A DNA stretch of 64,000 bases, taken from positions 62,001-126,000 of the forward strand of contig JBBRZN010000001.1 in the NCBI GenBank assembly GCA_038236705.1. The letters are read 5' to 3'. The notes beneath the pieces are model-generated. The model was given only the letters and a program-made list of their open reading frames with translations, searched no databases and was not told the origin of the DNA. The first letter of the stretch is position 1, and every line of letters starts with the position of its first letter. This stretch comes from AC-32 sp038236705 (lineage in GTDB: Bacteria; Actinomycetota; Thermoleophilia; Gaiellales; Gaiellaceae). Positions 49,423 through 57,710 of this stretch are shown piece after piece. A program made the translations under genes and the position numbers.

Positions 49423-51303
49423 TCACAGCGTAGCAAGGTGCGCGCGGAATTCGTCCAGCGATTTCGTCGACTGCTCTCCCCCGCGCTCTCGCACGGCCAG
49501 GGACTCCTCCGACTCCTTGTCGCCGAAGACGATCACGAACGGGATCTTCTCGACCTCGGCGTCGCGGATCCGCTTGCCCACCGTCTCGTCACGCTCGTCC
49601 ACCTCGACGCGGAAGCCGGCCAGCTTCTCCGCCAGTTCGTGCGCGGCCGCCCGGTGATCCTCGCCGACGGGAATGATCCTGGCCTGCACCGGGGCAAGCC
49701 AGAACGGGAAGGCGCCGCCGTAGTGCTCGATCAGGATCCCGATGAAGCGCTCGAGCGAGCCGAAGAGGGCGCGGTGGACGACGTACGGCGTGTGCTCCTC
49801 GTTGTCGGCCCCCATGTACGTGAGCCCGAAGCGGGCGGGCATCTGGGAGTCGAGCTGGGTCGTCCCCATCTGCCAGGAGCGGCCGAGGACATCGGTCATG
49901 TGCAGGTCGATCTTCGGGCCGTAGAACGCGCCGTCGCCCTCGTTGAGGGTGTAGTCGATCTCGCGCCGCTCGAGCGCAGCGCGCAAGGCGCTCTCGGTGA
50001 AGTCCCATTCCTCGTCGGTCCCCAGCTTGTTCTCCGGCCTCGTCGAGAGCTCGAATCGCGCCTCCAGGCCGAAGAGGTCGTAGAGGTTGGCAGCGAAGTC
50101 GAGGCAGCCGAAGATCTCGTCCTCGATCTGCTCCGGCGTGACGAACAAGTGCGCGTCGTCCTGCGTGACGTGCTGGACGCGGAGCAGGCCGTGCAACGTC
50201 CCGGCACGCTCATTGCGGTGAAGCGTCGACGCCTCCGCGTAGCGGAGCGGAAGATCGCGGTAGCTGCGAAGCGCCGACCCGAACAGGAGCATGTGCCCGG
50301 GGCAGTTCATCGGCTTGAGGCCGAGCGTGCGATCCTCGCCGTATGGGACGAGGAACATGTCGTCCTTGAACTTCTCCCAGTGACCGGAGGTTTTCCAGGT
50401 ATCGACGTCGTACATCAGCGGCGTCTTGACCTCGACGTATTCGCGCTTCGCGTTCTCGCGCCGTCGCAGGTCCTCGAGCGCATTCCAGATCACCATCCCC
50501 TTCGGATGCCAGAACGGCATCCCCGGCGCGTGGTCGGAGAGGTGGAAGAGATCGAGCTGCGTCCCGAGCCGGCGGTGGTCGCGCTTCTTCGCCTGCTCGA
50601 GCCGTTCGAGGTACGCGTCGAGATCGGCCTGCGAGTAGAAGGCCGTCCCGTAGATCCGCGTCAGCTGCTTGTTGTGCTCGTCACCGCGCCAGTACGCCCC
50701 GGCGAGGCCGGTCAGCTTGACCGCCTTGATCGGTTTCGAGTCCTGCAGGTGGGGGCCGCGGCAGAGGTCGGTGAACTCGCCCTGCGTGTAGAAGGTGATC
50801 GGCCCGTCGGCCGTGTCCACGAGCTCGACCTTGTAGTCCTCGCCCTGCTCGGCGAAGTAGCGCTTGGCCTCCTCGGCGCTCACCTCCTCGCGGTTCCACG
50901 AGCGGCCTTCCGCCAACTCCTTGCGGATCTCCTCCTCGATCCGCTCGAGCGCCTCCTCGTTGATCGGCTCCGGGAACTCGAAGTCGTAGTAGAAGCCGTT
51001 CTCGATCGGCGGGCCGATCGCGACCTTCGTGCCCGGGTAGAGGCTGCGGACGGCCTCGGCGAGCAGGTGCGCAGCGGAGTGGCGCAGGACGTCGAGCGCG
51101 TCGGGGTCCGACGTGTCACGGGTGGTCAGGATCTGGATCTTCTGGCCCTCCTGGAGCGGTGCGCGCAGGTCCTGGACGTTGCCGTTCGAGCGCACGAGCA
51201 CGGCCTGTTCGGCCAGCTTCGGTCCGATCGCGGCAGCGGCGTCGAGACCCGTCGCGCCGGCGGGAAGTTCGAGTTCCGAGGAGTCGGGAAGGACGACTTT
51301 CAT
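49423..51303 (-). CDS. thrS: Threonine-tRNA ligase
   Basis: A 626-residue ThrRS: TGS domain (1-65), editing domain with 'LRHSAAHLLAEAV' and 'RSWNREEVSAEEA', class II core with 'RYAEASTLHRNERAGTLHGL', zinc site 'MNCPGHM', 'GRSWQMGTTQLDSQMPARF', and a C-terminal anticodon domain ('QARIIPVGEDHRAAAHELA'). ATG 51303 is the canonical start (MKVVLPDSS). The codon lies on a CATG shared with the divergent small acidic gene. Confidence 0.95.
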   Translation of the reverse strand: MKVVLPDSSELELPAGATGLDAAAAIGPKLAEQAVLVRSNGNVQDLRAPLQEGQKIQILTTRDTSDPDALDVLRHSAAHLLAEAVRSLYPGTKVAIGPPIENGFYYDFEFPEPINEEALERIEEEIRKELAEGRSWNREEVSAEEAKRYFAEQGEDYKVELVDTADGPITFYTQGEFTDLCRGPHLQDSKPIKAVKLTGLAGAYWRGDEHNKQLTRIYGTAFYSQADLDAYLERLEQAKKRDHRRLGTQLDLFHLSDHAPGMPFWHPKGMVIWNALEDLRRRENAKREYVEVKTPLMYDVDTWKTSGHWEKFKDDMFLVPYGEDRTLGLKPMNCPGHMLLFGSALRSYRDLPLRYAEASTLHRNERAGTLHGLLRVQHVTQDDAHLFVTPEQIEDEIFGCLDFAANLYDLFGLEARFELSTRPENKLGTDEEWDFTESALRAALERREIDYTLNEGDGAFYGPKIDLHMTDVLGRSWQMGTTQLDSQMPARFGLTYMGADNEEHTPYVVHRALFGSLERFIGILIEHYGGAFPFWLAPVQARIIPVGEDHRAAAHELAEKLAGFRVEVDERDETVGKRIRDAEVEKIPFVIVFGDKESEESLAVRERGGEQSTKSLDEFRAHLATL

Positions 51304-51424
51304 GGAAGAGCAGGATACTTCGCAGCCTCGCGAGGACGACCGCAACGAGGAGCTCGACGATTCGCCCGCGCCGGATCCCGAAGAAGGCGAATCGAGCTCC
51401 CAGGACGACCCGCAGGCCGACTAG
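51302..51424 (+). CDS. Possible small acidic protein (40 aa)
   Basis: ATG 51302 to TAG 51424 encodes 40 residues, about half Asp/Glu ('MEEQDTSQPREDDRNEELDD' start). Its start codon overlaps the thrS start on the other strand (CATG), leaving no room for a separate promoter downstream of thrS. It could be a real disordered protein or chance frame. Confidence 0.3.
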   Translation: MEEQDTSQPREDDRNEELDDSPAPDPEEGESSSQDDPQAD

Positions 51425-51444
51425 GACACGCTCGGCCCGGACAT

Positions 51445-51467
51445 GACCCGGGGTCAGACCCCGGGTC
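51445..51467. repeat. GACCCGGGGTC palindrome (REP-like)
   Basis: GACCCGGGGTC-A-GACCCCGGGTC is a perfect 11-1-11 inverted repeat. A degenerate relative, CCCGGGGTCAGACCCAGGG, lies at 51561-51579. Both are in the gap between the small acidic and YjbR genes (51425-51587), which has no other gene. Confidence 0.65.
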
Positions 51468-51587
51468 GCGTCCAAAAGGGACGGTCTTGCGGGAGAACCC
51501 CTGCTCCGGCCGTGATAGAGCACGCTGAATCGCTGCAAAGAATCGAGCCGTAAGCCAGGTCCCGGGGTCAGACCCAGGGACAGGCCC

Positions 51588-51947
51588 CTAGTCCTCGCCC
51601 TCGACGGCCGCCTTCAGCTCGGCAGGGCACTTGAGCCAGTAACTCTCGCGCAGCCACTCGAGGGCGGCCTCGAGCGAGTCCTCGTCCGTGACCGCGGCCG
51701 TGACCCAGCCGTAGCGGCCCACGTAGCTCGCGGTGCGCACGAAGGGCAGGAGATGCGCGATCTCGCGTTCCTCCGCGGTCAGCTTGACCGTCACGTGCAC
51801 CGCGCCGTCCTCGACCTGAGCCCAGCCGAAGACCTTGTTCGCCCCCACCTTGAACACCGGGAAGTCGCCCCAGGGCCGGTCCTCGTAGGACTCCGGAAAC
51901 GAGAGCGCGAGCTCCGTGATCCGCCGCTCGATGGTCGCCGTGCGCAC
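51588..51947 (-). CDS. MmcQ/YjbR-family protein
   Basis: A 119-residue protein: 'RRITELALSFPESYEDRPWG', 'FPVFKVGANKVFGWAQVEDG', 'FVRTASYVGRYGWVT', the CyaY-like fold of MmcQ/YjbR proteins, sometimes called DNA-binding. Function unproven. Confidence 0.82.
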   Translation of the reverse strand: MRTATIERRITELALSFPESYEDRPWGDFPVFKVGANKVFGWAQVEDGAVHVTVKLTAEEREIAHLLPFVRTASYVGRYGWVTAAVTDEDSLEAALEWLRESYWLKCPAELKAAVEGED

Positions 51948-51962
51948 GACCCCATTTTCACG

Positions 51963-51987
51963 GTTTCGGAGTGCTCGGGGCGGGGAA
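51963..51987 (+). promoter_or_regulatory. Possible sigma-B/F-type promoter
   Basis: GTTT (51963-51966), 15-nt spacer, GGGGAA (51982-51987) approaches the GTTT-N14-16-GGGTAT general-stress promoter of actinobacteria, 38 nt before a strong ribosome site (AAGGAGG) and the CBS gene. The -10 half is imperfect. Confidence 0.3.
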
Positions 51988-52024
51988 GCCGAGTATGACT
52001 CGAAAGAGATAAGGAGGAACTTCC

Positions 52025-52444
52025 ATGGGGAAGAGCGTGCAAGACGTGATGACCTCCAATCCGGCCAGCATCGAGGCTGACAGCCCGGTGGTCGAAGCCG
52101 CCAGGATCATGAAGGAGCAGGACGTCGGGATCGTCCCGGTCGTCGAGGGCGGACGGCTGGTCGGCACCCTGACGGATCGCGACATCGCCACTCGAGTCGT
52201 CGCCGAGGGGAAGGATCCCCAGTCGGTGAGCGTGCGCGAGATCGCCTCCACCGATCTCTTCACCGTGAATCCGCAGCAGGACCTCGACGAGGCGCTCCGC
52301 CTGATGGCGAGCCACCAGGTCCGCCGGCTGCCGGTCGTCGAGGAAGACGGGAGGCTCGTCGGAATCGTGGCCCAGGCCGACGTGGCCCGGGAGGCGAACG
52401 ACAAGAAAACGGGAGAGCTCGTCGAGGAGATCTCCCAGCCCTAA
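52025..52444 (+). CDS. CBS-domain pair protein
   Basis: A 139-residue protein of two CBS motifs: 'VQDVMTSNPASIEADSPVVE'...'DVGIVPVVEGGRLVGTLTDR' and 'LFTVNPQQDLDEALRLMASH'...'RRLPVVEEDGRLVGIV'. Such stand-alone pairs bind adenine nucleotides and act as energy sensors or stress proteins. Strong AAGGAGG ribosome site. Upstream of a DUF7218-like gene, 12 nt away. Confidence 0.9.
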   Translation: MGKSVQDVMTSNPASIEADSPVVEAARIMKEQDVGIVPVVEGGRLVGTLTDRDIATRVVAEGKDPQSVSVREIASTDLFTVNPQQDLDEALRLMASHQVRRLPVVEEDGRLVGIVAQADVAREANDKKTGELVEEISQP

Positions 52445-52456
52445 CCGAGGAGGGAC

Positions 52457-52690
52457 ATGCCGACCAAGAGAGCGAACGTCAAGAACGAGAAGCAGTACGA
52501 GGCCCTGAAGGACAAGGGCATGTCGAAGGAACGGGCGGCGAAGATTGCCAACTCGCCCGGCGCCTCGAGCCGCGGCGGCAAGAAGTCCGGTTCCGGCTCC
52601 TCGAAGAGCAATTCGAGCCAGGGCGGAACGACCGCTCAGAAAAAGGCCGCCGGCCGCAAGGGCGGTAAGGCCGCCGCCAACAAGAGCTAA
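52457..52690 (+). CDS. Small basic DUF7218-like protein
   Basis: A 77-residue protein: 'VKNEKQYEALKDKGMSKERA' and 'AKIANSPGASSRGGKKSG' followed by a Ser/Gly/Lys-rich tail with 'KKAAGRKGGKAA'. The first half is the conserved element of DUF7218-type stress-associated proteins; the tail looks disordered and may bind nucleic acid. Co-transcribed with the CBS gene. Confidence 0.65.
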   Translation: MPTKRANVKNEKQYEALKDKGMSKERAAKIANSPGASSRGGKKSGSGSSKSNSSQGGTTAQKKAAGRKGGKAAANKS

Positions 52691-52715
52691 AGACGCGAGG
52701 CGTACACTCCGCCCC

Positions 52716-53894
52716 ATGAGGCCCGAAACGCTCACGCGCCGGGTCGGGGCGGGGTTGTCCGCCTCCACCCGGGCGTCCGAGGCGGCCGGCGAGGCCGCGC
52801 GCGAGGCCCGGGACGCGCTCGACGGTGCCTCGGTCGACCTCGCGTTCCTGTTCCTCTCGGCCGAGCACTTCGCGGGCGCCGGAAAAGCGCTCGCTGCCGT
52901 CCAGCGGGAGCTCGAGCCCGGGCATCTGCTGGGCTGCGTCGCCCAGGGCGTCGTGGCCCGAGACCGGGAGCTCGAGTCGGGCCCCGGCGCAGCCGTCTGG
53001 GCGGCCTCGCTCCCGGAGGCGGAGATCGAGACCTTCCACAGCGTCGCCTTCGGCACCGACGACGGCGTCGCCGTGAGCGGATTCCCGGTGCTGGACGGCG
53101 CCGACCTAGTCACCTTCCTCGTCGACCCGTTCACGTTCCCTGCCTCCGGCTTCCTCGCGAAGCTGAACGAGGAGGAGGACGGTGTACCGCTCGTGGGCGG
53201 CCTCGCGGCCGGCGCGGGCGAGCCGGACACGCAGCGGCTCTTCCTCGACGGCGAGGTGCTGACGGAAGGCGCCGTGGGCGCGGTGTTGCGCGGGGTGCCG
53301 GTGCGCACCGTGGTCTCGCAAGGCTGCGCGCCGATCGGCCGCGACGCGGTGATCACGAGCGCCGAGGGCAACGTCGTCTTCGAGCTCGCGGGCGAGCCCG
53401 CGCTGGAGCGGCTCAAGGCCGACCTCGGAATCCTGACCGACGAGGAGCAGCGGCTTGCGGCCAACGGCGGCGTGCTCGCCGGCCTCGTGATCGACGAGAA
53501 CCGCGCCGACTACCGGCGCGGCGACTACCTGATGCGCGGCCTGATCGGCGTGGACGAAGAAACGGGCGCCCTGGCGATCGGCGAGCCGGTGCGAGTGGGT
53601 CAGACGCTGCGCTTCCATGTGCGCGACGCGCGCTCCGCGGACGAGGACCTGCGCGAGAACCTCTCGGGCGCGCTGGACGGCGAACGCGCCGCGGGAGCGC
53701 TCCTCTTCACCTGCAACGGGCGCGGGACGAACATGTTCCCCGAGGCAGACCACGACGCGCGCGCCGTCGGCGAGGCGCTCGGTGCCGACGATGCGGTGGC
53801 CGGCTTCTTCTGCGCCGGCGAGATCGGCCCGGTCGGCGGGAAGCCGTTCCTCCACGGCTTCACCGCCACCCTGGCCGTGTTTCTCGAGGACTAG
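52716..53894 (+). CDS. FIST sensor-domain protein
   Basis: A 392-residue protein with FIST N ('LAFLFLSAEHFAGAGKALAA', 'LLGCVAQGVVARDRELESGP', 'VPLVGGLAAGAGEPDTQRLF') and FIST C ('MRGLIGVDEETGALAIGEPV', 'GALLFTCNGRGTNMFPEADH', 'GFFCAGEIGPVGGKPFLHGF'). FIST domains are sensory modules thought to bind small ligands such as amino acids; no output domain is attached. Convergent with msrA (stop codons adjacent). Confidence 0.9.
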   Translation: MRPETLTRRVGAGLSASTRASEAAGEAAREARDALDGASVDLAFLFLSAEHFAGAGKALAAVQRELEPGHLLGCVAQGVVARDRELESGPGAAVWAASLPEAEIETFHSVAFGTDDGVAVSGFPVLDGADLVTFLVDPFTFPASGFLAKLNEEEDGVPLVGGLAAGAGEPDTQRLFLDGEVLTEGAVGAVLRGVPVRTVVSQGCAPIGRDAVITSAEGNVVFELAGEPALERLKADLGILTDEEQRLAANGGVLAGLVIDENRADYRRGDYLMRGLIGVDEETGALAIGEPVRVGQTLRFHVRDARSADEDLRENLSGALDGERAAGALLFTCNGRGTNMFPEADHDARAVGEALGADDAVAGFFCAGEIGPVGGKPFLHGFTATLAVFLED

Positions 53895-54386
53895 CTAGGC
53901 GGACTCGGCCAACGCGGGCGTACAGTTCGAACGCCCCTGCTTCTCGAGGTAGCGCTGGTGGTAGTCCTCCGCGACGTAGAAGGTCTGCGCCGGCTCGATC
54001 ACCGTCGCTATCGGATGCTTGTGTCGGCCCGAGGCGTCGAGCTCCGCCTTCGAGCTTTCCGCCGCGGCGCGCTGCTCCTCGTCGTGGAAGAAAACCACCG
54101 AGCGGTACTGGTCGCCGACGTCCCAGCCCTGCCGGTTCACCTGCGTCGGGTCGTGCTTGGCCCAGAAGGCGTCGAGCAGCTGCTCGTAGGAAATCCGCTC
54201 GGGGTCGTAGGTCACCTGGACGACCTCCGCGTGGCCGGTCGTGTGCGAGCAGACGTCCTCGTAGGTCGGGTTCTCGAGCGTGCCTCCCTCATAGCCGACC
54301 TCGGTCGCCGTGACGCCTTCGAGCTGGCGGAACGCCGCCTCGACGCCCCAGAAGCAGCCTGCTCCGAACGTTGCCTTCTTCTCCAC
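53895..54386 (-). CDS. msrA: Peptide methionine (S)-S-oxide reductase
   Basis: From GTG 54386, 163 residues: catalytic Cys in 'ATFGAGCFWGVEAAFRQLEG', 'TEVGYEGGTLENPTYEDVCS' and 'VGDQYRSVVFFHDEEQ', with a likely resolving Cys near the end ('RSNCTPALAESA'). It reduces the S epimer of methionine sulfoxide. The GTG shares the G of the msrB TAG, so the two are coupled. Confidence 0.94.
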   Translation of the reverse strand: MEKKATFGAGCFWGVEAAFRQLEGVTATEVGYEGGTLENPTYEDVCSHTTGHAEVVQVTYDPERISYEQLLDAFWAKHDPTQVNRQGWDVGDQYRSVVFFHDEEQRAAAESSKAELDASGRHKHPIATVIEPAQTFYVAEDYHQRYLEKQGRSNCTPALAESA

Positions 54387-54778
54387 TACTCCTCCTCCAG
54401 TTTCAGTGCTGCCGAGTTGATGCAGTAGCGCTGCCCGGTCGGCGCGGGGCCGTCCGGGAAGACGTGGCCGAGATGGCCGCCGCAGCTCGCGCACATGGCC
54501 TCCGTGCGCACCATGCCGTGGGTGGCGTCTGTCTCCTCCTCGATCGCCTCCTCGCCGGCCGGGGCGTAGAACGCGGGCCAGCCGCAGCCGGAGTCGTACT
54601 TGGTGTCCGCGACGAACAGCTCCGCCCCGCAACCTGCGCAACGGTAGGTGCCCGGCTCGAAGACGTGGTCGTACTCGCCGCCGAACGGCGCCTCGGTCCC
54701 CTTCTCGCGCAGGACCCGGTACTGCTCGGGCGAGAGCTCCGCCCGCCACTGCTCTTCTGTTTTCTGGATCTTGGTCAC
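54386..54778 (-). CDS. msrB: Peptide methionine (R)-S-oxide reductase
   Basis: A 130-residue MsrB: zinc CxxC pairs 'CAGC' and 'CASC', 'YDSGCGWPAFYAPA' and catalytic Cys in 'GQRYCINSAALKLEE'. It reduces the R epimer, complementing MsrA. GTG 54778 start. Confidence 0.94.
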   Translation of the reverse strand: MTKIQKTEEQWRAELSPEQYRVLREKGTEAPFGGEYDHVFEPGTYRCAGCGAELFVADTKYDSGCGWPAFYAPAGEEAIEEETDATHGMVRTEAMCASCGGHLGHVFPDGPAPTGQRYCINSAALKLEEE

Positions 54779-54818
54779 GTTGAACAGTGTTGCAAGAGCG
54801 TCCAGCGTTACGTCGGAA

Positions 54819-55286
54819 TCAGGCTTCGCCGTCCCAGTAGTCGACGGCGCTGCCGCGGCGCACCATCAGGTTGTCGCGCTTGTCGCCCGGCCAGACGCCA
54901 AGCTTGTCGCTGTCGGGGTAGATCGTGACCGCGGGCTCGATCATCGTCGAGACCATCAGCACGCGGGCGGGCTCCTGGCCCTGGTTCGACACCTTGTGCG
55001 CGCCTTCGGGACCGACCGGGAAGCAGACGACGTCGCCGCGCTCGAGCTGCTCCTCGCCCTCGGGATGACGAAGCGTCACCGGTCCCTCGAGCACGAGCAG
55101 CCACTCCTCGTTGCCGTACTCGTAGTGGTAGGGGCAGATCGCCTGTCCCGGAGGGAGCGCGTAGATGCTGCCGCCGAGCATCGAGGCTCCGATCGAGGGG
55201 CCGAAGCGGGACATGCCGGCCTTGTAGCCCTCGGGGTCGGCCTCGTCGAATTCGACCGGCTGCGTGAAGACGTTCACGCGCTTCAT
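54819..55286 (-). CDS. Cupin domain protein
   Basis: A 155-residue single cupin: 'GGSIYALPPGQAICPYHYEY' and 'NEEWLLVLEGPVTLRHPEGE' form motif 1 (two metal His/Glu ligands partly kept), 'GDVVCFPVGPEGAHKVSNQG' motif 2. A metal-dependent enzyme or sugar/small-molecule binder. ATG 55286. Confidence 0.85.
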   Translation of the reverse strand: MKRVNVFTQPVEFDEADPEGYKAGMSRFGPSIGASMLGGSIYALPPGQAICPYHYEYGNEEWLLVLEGPVTLRHPEGEEQLERGDVVCFPVGPEGAHKVSNQGQEPARVLMVSTMIEPAVTIYPDSDKLGVWPGDKRDNLMVRRGSAVDYWDGEA

Positions 55287-55332
55287 GAGCGGATTATGCG
55301 GCCCGGCGGCGTCGAACGGGTACACATGGTCC

Positions 55333-55854
55333 GTGAGCCTCGCGGACTGGGAAACATCGCAACGGCAACTGCCCGACGGAGCGGTCGAGTCCGAGCAGCG
55401 CGTCACGCTGAGTGCTCCGGCAGTTGCCTTCGACGAGGCAGGCGCGACCGCGCTGGGCGAGCGCTACTGGCGTGAGGTGGAGCGGGCGACGCACGGGCTC
55501 GTGCGCGCGCGCCGCACGGCAGAGGGCGTGCGCCTCCGGCTGCTGGGGCGCGGGCCGGTCCTGCTCTCATTCGCCCCGCCGAGGCTCGAAGCGGACACAC
55601 ACAGGGTGCACTGCAGCTTCCCGATCAGCGGTGGTCGACTGGCCCGGCGAGCCGCGGGGGAGCTCACGTTCGCCCAAGTGAACGGCGAGCGCGTCGAGCT
55701 GCGCTCGGCGATCCGCGGCTTCTACCCGGCGCTCGCGGCGCACGAAGGCAGGCGCGACTGGACCGGCGCGCTCTACAACTCGCTGCAGAGCCGGATCCAC
55801 GTGGCGATCAGCCGCCGCTACTTCGCGAGCCTCTCCGCCGGAGAGACGGAATGA
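55333..55854 (+). CDS. Hypothetical protein
   Basis: From GTG 55333, 173 residues: 'SEQRVTLSAPAVAFDEAGAT', 'GERYWREVERATHGLVRARR', 'GFYPALAAHEGRRDWTGALY', 'SLQSRIHVAISRRYFASL'. Soluble, no recognised domain or catalytic motif. Its stop overlaps the SDR start (ATGA), so the two are coupled and may act together. Confidence 0.7.
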   Translation: MSLADWETSQRQLPDGAVESEQRVTLSAPAVAFDEAGATALGERYWREVERATHGLVRARRTAEGVRLRLLGRGPVLLSFAPPRLEADTHRVHCSFPISGGRLARRAAGELTFAQVNGERVELRSAIRGFYPALAAHEGRRDWTGALYNSLQSRIHVAISRRYFASLSAGETE

Positions 55855-56738
55855 AGGTTGCCGTCTTCGGAGCCACCGGGACGATCGGCGCGCCCCTGCT
55901 GCCGCGACTCGCACTCGAGCATGAGGTGGTCGCGATCTCGCGCAAGCCACGCGAGGGCGAAGCCGGGATCGAGTGGCGCCTGGCGAACGCCTCCGACGCG
56001 GCCTCCGTCCGCCGCGCGCTCGACGGCGTGGAGGTTGCCTACTACCTCGTGCACTCGCTCGGCACGTCCGACTTCGAGGAGCGCGACCTCCGGGCAGCGA
56101 GCACGATCGCCGCGGAGGCCGAGCGAGCGCAGCTGCGCCAGCTGATCTATCTCGGCGGGCTCGGCGAGAACGAGGACGACCTTTCGCCGCACCTGCGCAG
56201 CCGCATCGAGACGGGCCGCCGCCTGGAGTCGGGCGCGGTGCCCGTGACGACGCTGCGGGCCGCGATGGTGATCGGCCCCGGCAGCGCGGCGTTCGAGACC
56301 GTCGTCGCGCTCGTCGATCGCCTGCCGGCGATGGTCTGCCCGCGCTGGGTCGGAGTGCCGACCCAGCCGATCGCCCTCGACGACGCGCTCGCCTATCTCA
56401 CCGGCGTCTGCGGCCTCGAGCAGGCCTTCGGCCGCTCGTTCGACATCGGCGGGCCGGAGGTCATGACCTACCGGCAGATGATCGAGCGCATCGCTCGGCT
56501 CCGCGGCAAGCATCCGCTGATCGTGGAGGTCCCGCTCCTCACGCCCCGGCTCTCGTCGTACTGGCTCCACCTCGTGACTCCGGTGAAGGCGGCCGTCGCG
56601 CGCCCGCTGATCGAGGGCCTCCGCTCCGAAACCGTCGCCCGAGAGAACGCGATCGCCGAGCTCGTCCCGCTCCGTCTGACCCCCTTCGACGAGGCCGCGC
56701 GGGACGCGCTGAGCTACTCCAGCTCGAGCCGCTCGTAG
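55851..56738 (+). CDS. NAD(P)-binding SDR-like protein (atypical)
   Basis: A 295-residue extended-SDR/NmrA-like protein with the N-terminal nucleotide motif 'KVAVFGATGTIGAPLLPRLA' (GxxGxxG), 'VAYYLVHSLGTSDFEERDLR' and 'LIYLGGLGE'. The usual YxxxK active site is not clear, so it may bind rather than reduce. The C-terminus ('SYSSSSRS') is encoded antisense to the 3' end of the tail-tube gene. Confidence 0.82.
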   Translation: MKVAVFGATGTIGAPLLPRLALEHEVVAISRKPREGEAGIEWRLANASDAASVRRALDGVEVAYYLVHSLGTSDFEERDLRAASTIAAEAERAQLRQLIYLGGLGENEDDLSPHLRSRIETGRRLESGAVPVTTLRAAMVIGPGSAAFETVVALVDRLPAMVCPRWVGVPTQPIALDDALAYLTGVCGLEQAFGRSFDIGGPEVMTYRQMIERIARLRGKHPLIVEVPLLTPRLSSYWLHLVTPVKAAVARPLIEGLRSETVARENAIAELVPLRLTPFDEAARDALSYSSSSRS

Positions 56739-57163
56739 GCGAGCGTCAACTCCTCGATCGCGACGTCGCAGCCCTGGGCGTTCAACGGCCCGCTCACGTG
56801 CTTGACGATTCGTGCGCGCCGAAGGTGCCACGTCTGGACGACCTGGCGGTTTTCGTTCTGCAGCAGGATCGTCACGTTGCGGACGGCATTCGCGTCTCCG
56901 TTCCTGATCTGGTCGAGCCACTCGTAGAGGTCGAGCGAGCCGATGATCCCGCGGCGAAGCGTCACGTCCGGGTAACGCGCGAGGCCGGTCAGCTTCCGCA
57001 CCTCGTTCGCTTTCTCGTTGCCGTTTCGGTACTCGATCACGTCGACGCTCATCCCGATCTGGCCGCATTCCTGAAAGCCGGCCCTCGGCCCGTCGGTCTC
57101 GCCCGTGCCGAGGTCGATCAGGAAGTTGAACTGCGCATAGGGGCGGTCACGGAGGACGGCCAT
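56714..57163 (-). CDS. gp19-like phage/contractile tail tube protein A
   Basis: A 149-residue protein: 'RPYAQFNFLIDLGTGETDGP', 'FQECGQIGMSVDVIEYRNGN', 'RYPDVTLRRGIIGSLDLYEW', 'IVKHVSGPLNAQGCDVAIEE', 'LTLAYERLELE'. This matches the gp19/tail-tube family of contractile phages and extracellular injection systems. No sheath, baseplate or ATPase gene is nearby, so a full injection machine is not shown here. ATG 57163; one base separates it from the stop of gene B upstream. Confidence 0.8.
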   Translation of the reverse strand: MAVLRDRPYAQFNFLIDLGTGETDGPRAGFQECGQIGMSVDVIEYRNGNEKANEVRKLTGLARYPDVTLRRGIIGSLDLYEWLDQIRNGDANAVRNVTILLQNENRQVVQTWHLRRARIVKHVSGPLNAQGCDVAIEELTLAYERLELE

Positions 57164-57164
57164 C

Positions 57165-57614
57165 TCAGGCTCCTTGGGTCGTGGGGCGGGAACGTTGTCG
57201 TTGGCGCGGCCGCAGCCAGACGAGGTCGTCGAAAGCAAGCTCGAGCTCCTCGACGGCGACCTCGCTCGCCTGGGCGTTGAAGCTCGGGCCCGACCAGCGG
57301 CACGGCCACGCTCGGACGAGCCGCCAAGAGTTGACGATCCGCCCGCCCGCGCTTTCGAGCTGGTGGATCGTCACCTGGCGCCGGTCGTTCTTGCCGTCGA
57401 CGATGCTGCGGCGCCAGTCGTAGAGCTCCTTGTCGCGGCCCAGCGCCCGACGCAGGACGACGGTCTCGAAGCGGTTGCGGCGCTCCTCGGGCGGCACCTC
57501 GAGATCGGTGACCGATGCGAGCCTCGTGACCTCAGCGAACCCGAACTCCTCCCGGCCGATCAGCACCCGGAAGTGGCTCGTCCCGAACAAGGCCTCGAGC
57601 TCGCGTTCAGGCAT
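57165..57614 (-). CDS. gp19-like phage/contractile tail tube protein B
   Basis: A 149-residue paralogue: 'FRVLIGREEFGFAEVTRLAS', 'FETVVLRRALGRDKELYDWR', 'IVNSWRLVRAWPCRWSGPS', 'ASEVAVEELELAFDDLVW'. Same fold as gene A with clear divergence. Pairs of tail-tube paralogues are usual in extracellular contractile systems. ATG 57614. Confidence 0.75.
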   Translation of the reverse strand: MPERELEALFGTSHFRVLIGREEFGFAEVTRLASVTDLEVPPEERRNRFETVVLRRALGRDKELYDWRRSIVDGKNDRRQVTIHQLESAGGRIVNSWRLVRAWPCRWSGPSFNAQASEVAVEELELAFDDLVWLRPRQRQRSRPTTQGA

Positions 57615-57710
57615 GGGTGGAAGCTACGCGAATGCGGGGCAGGGCGCAGGTATCGTCCTTCCGCAGAGTCTTTTCACTCGATACATCGAACGACAGATGG
57701 AGAGACCAAC

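Noticed and set aside
51304..51600. T-box leader upstream of thrS
   Set aside because: No T-box consensus or specifier structure; the upstream region is occupied by a divergent frame and palindromes.
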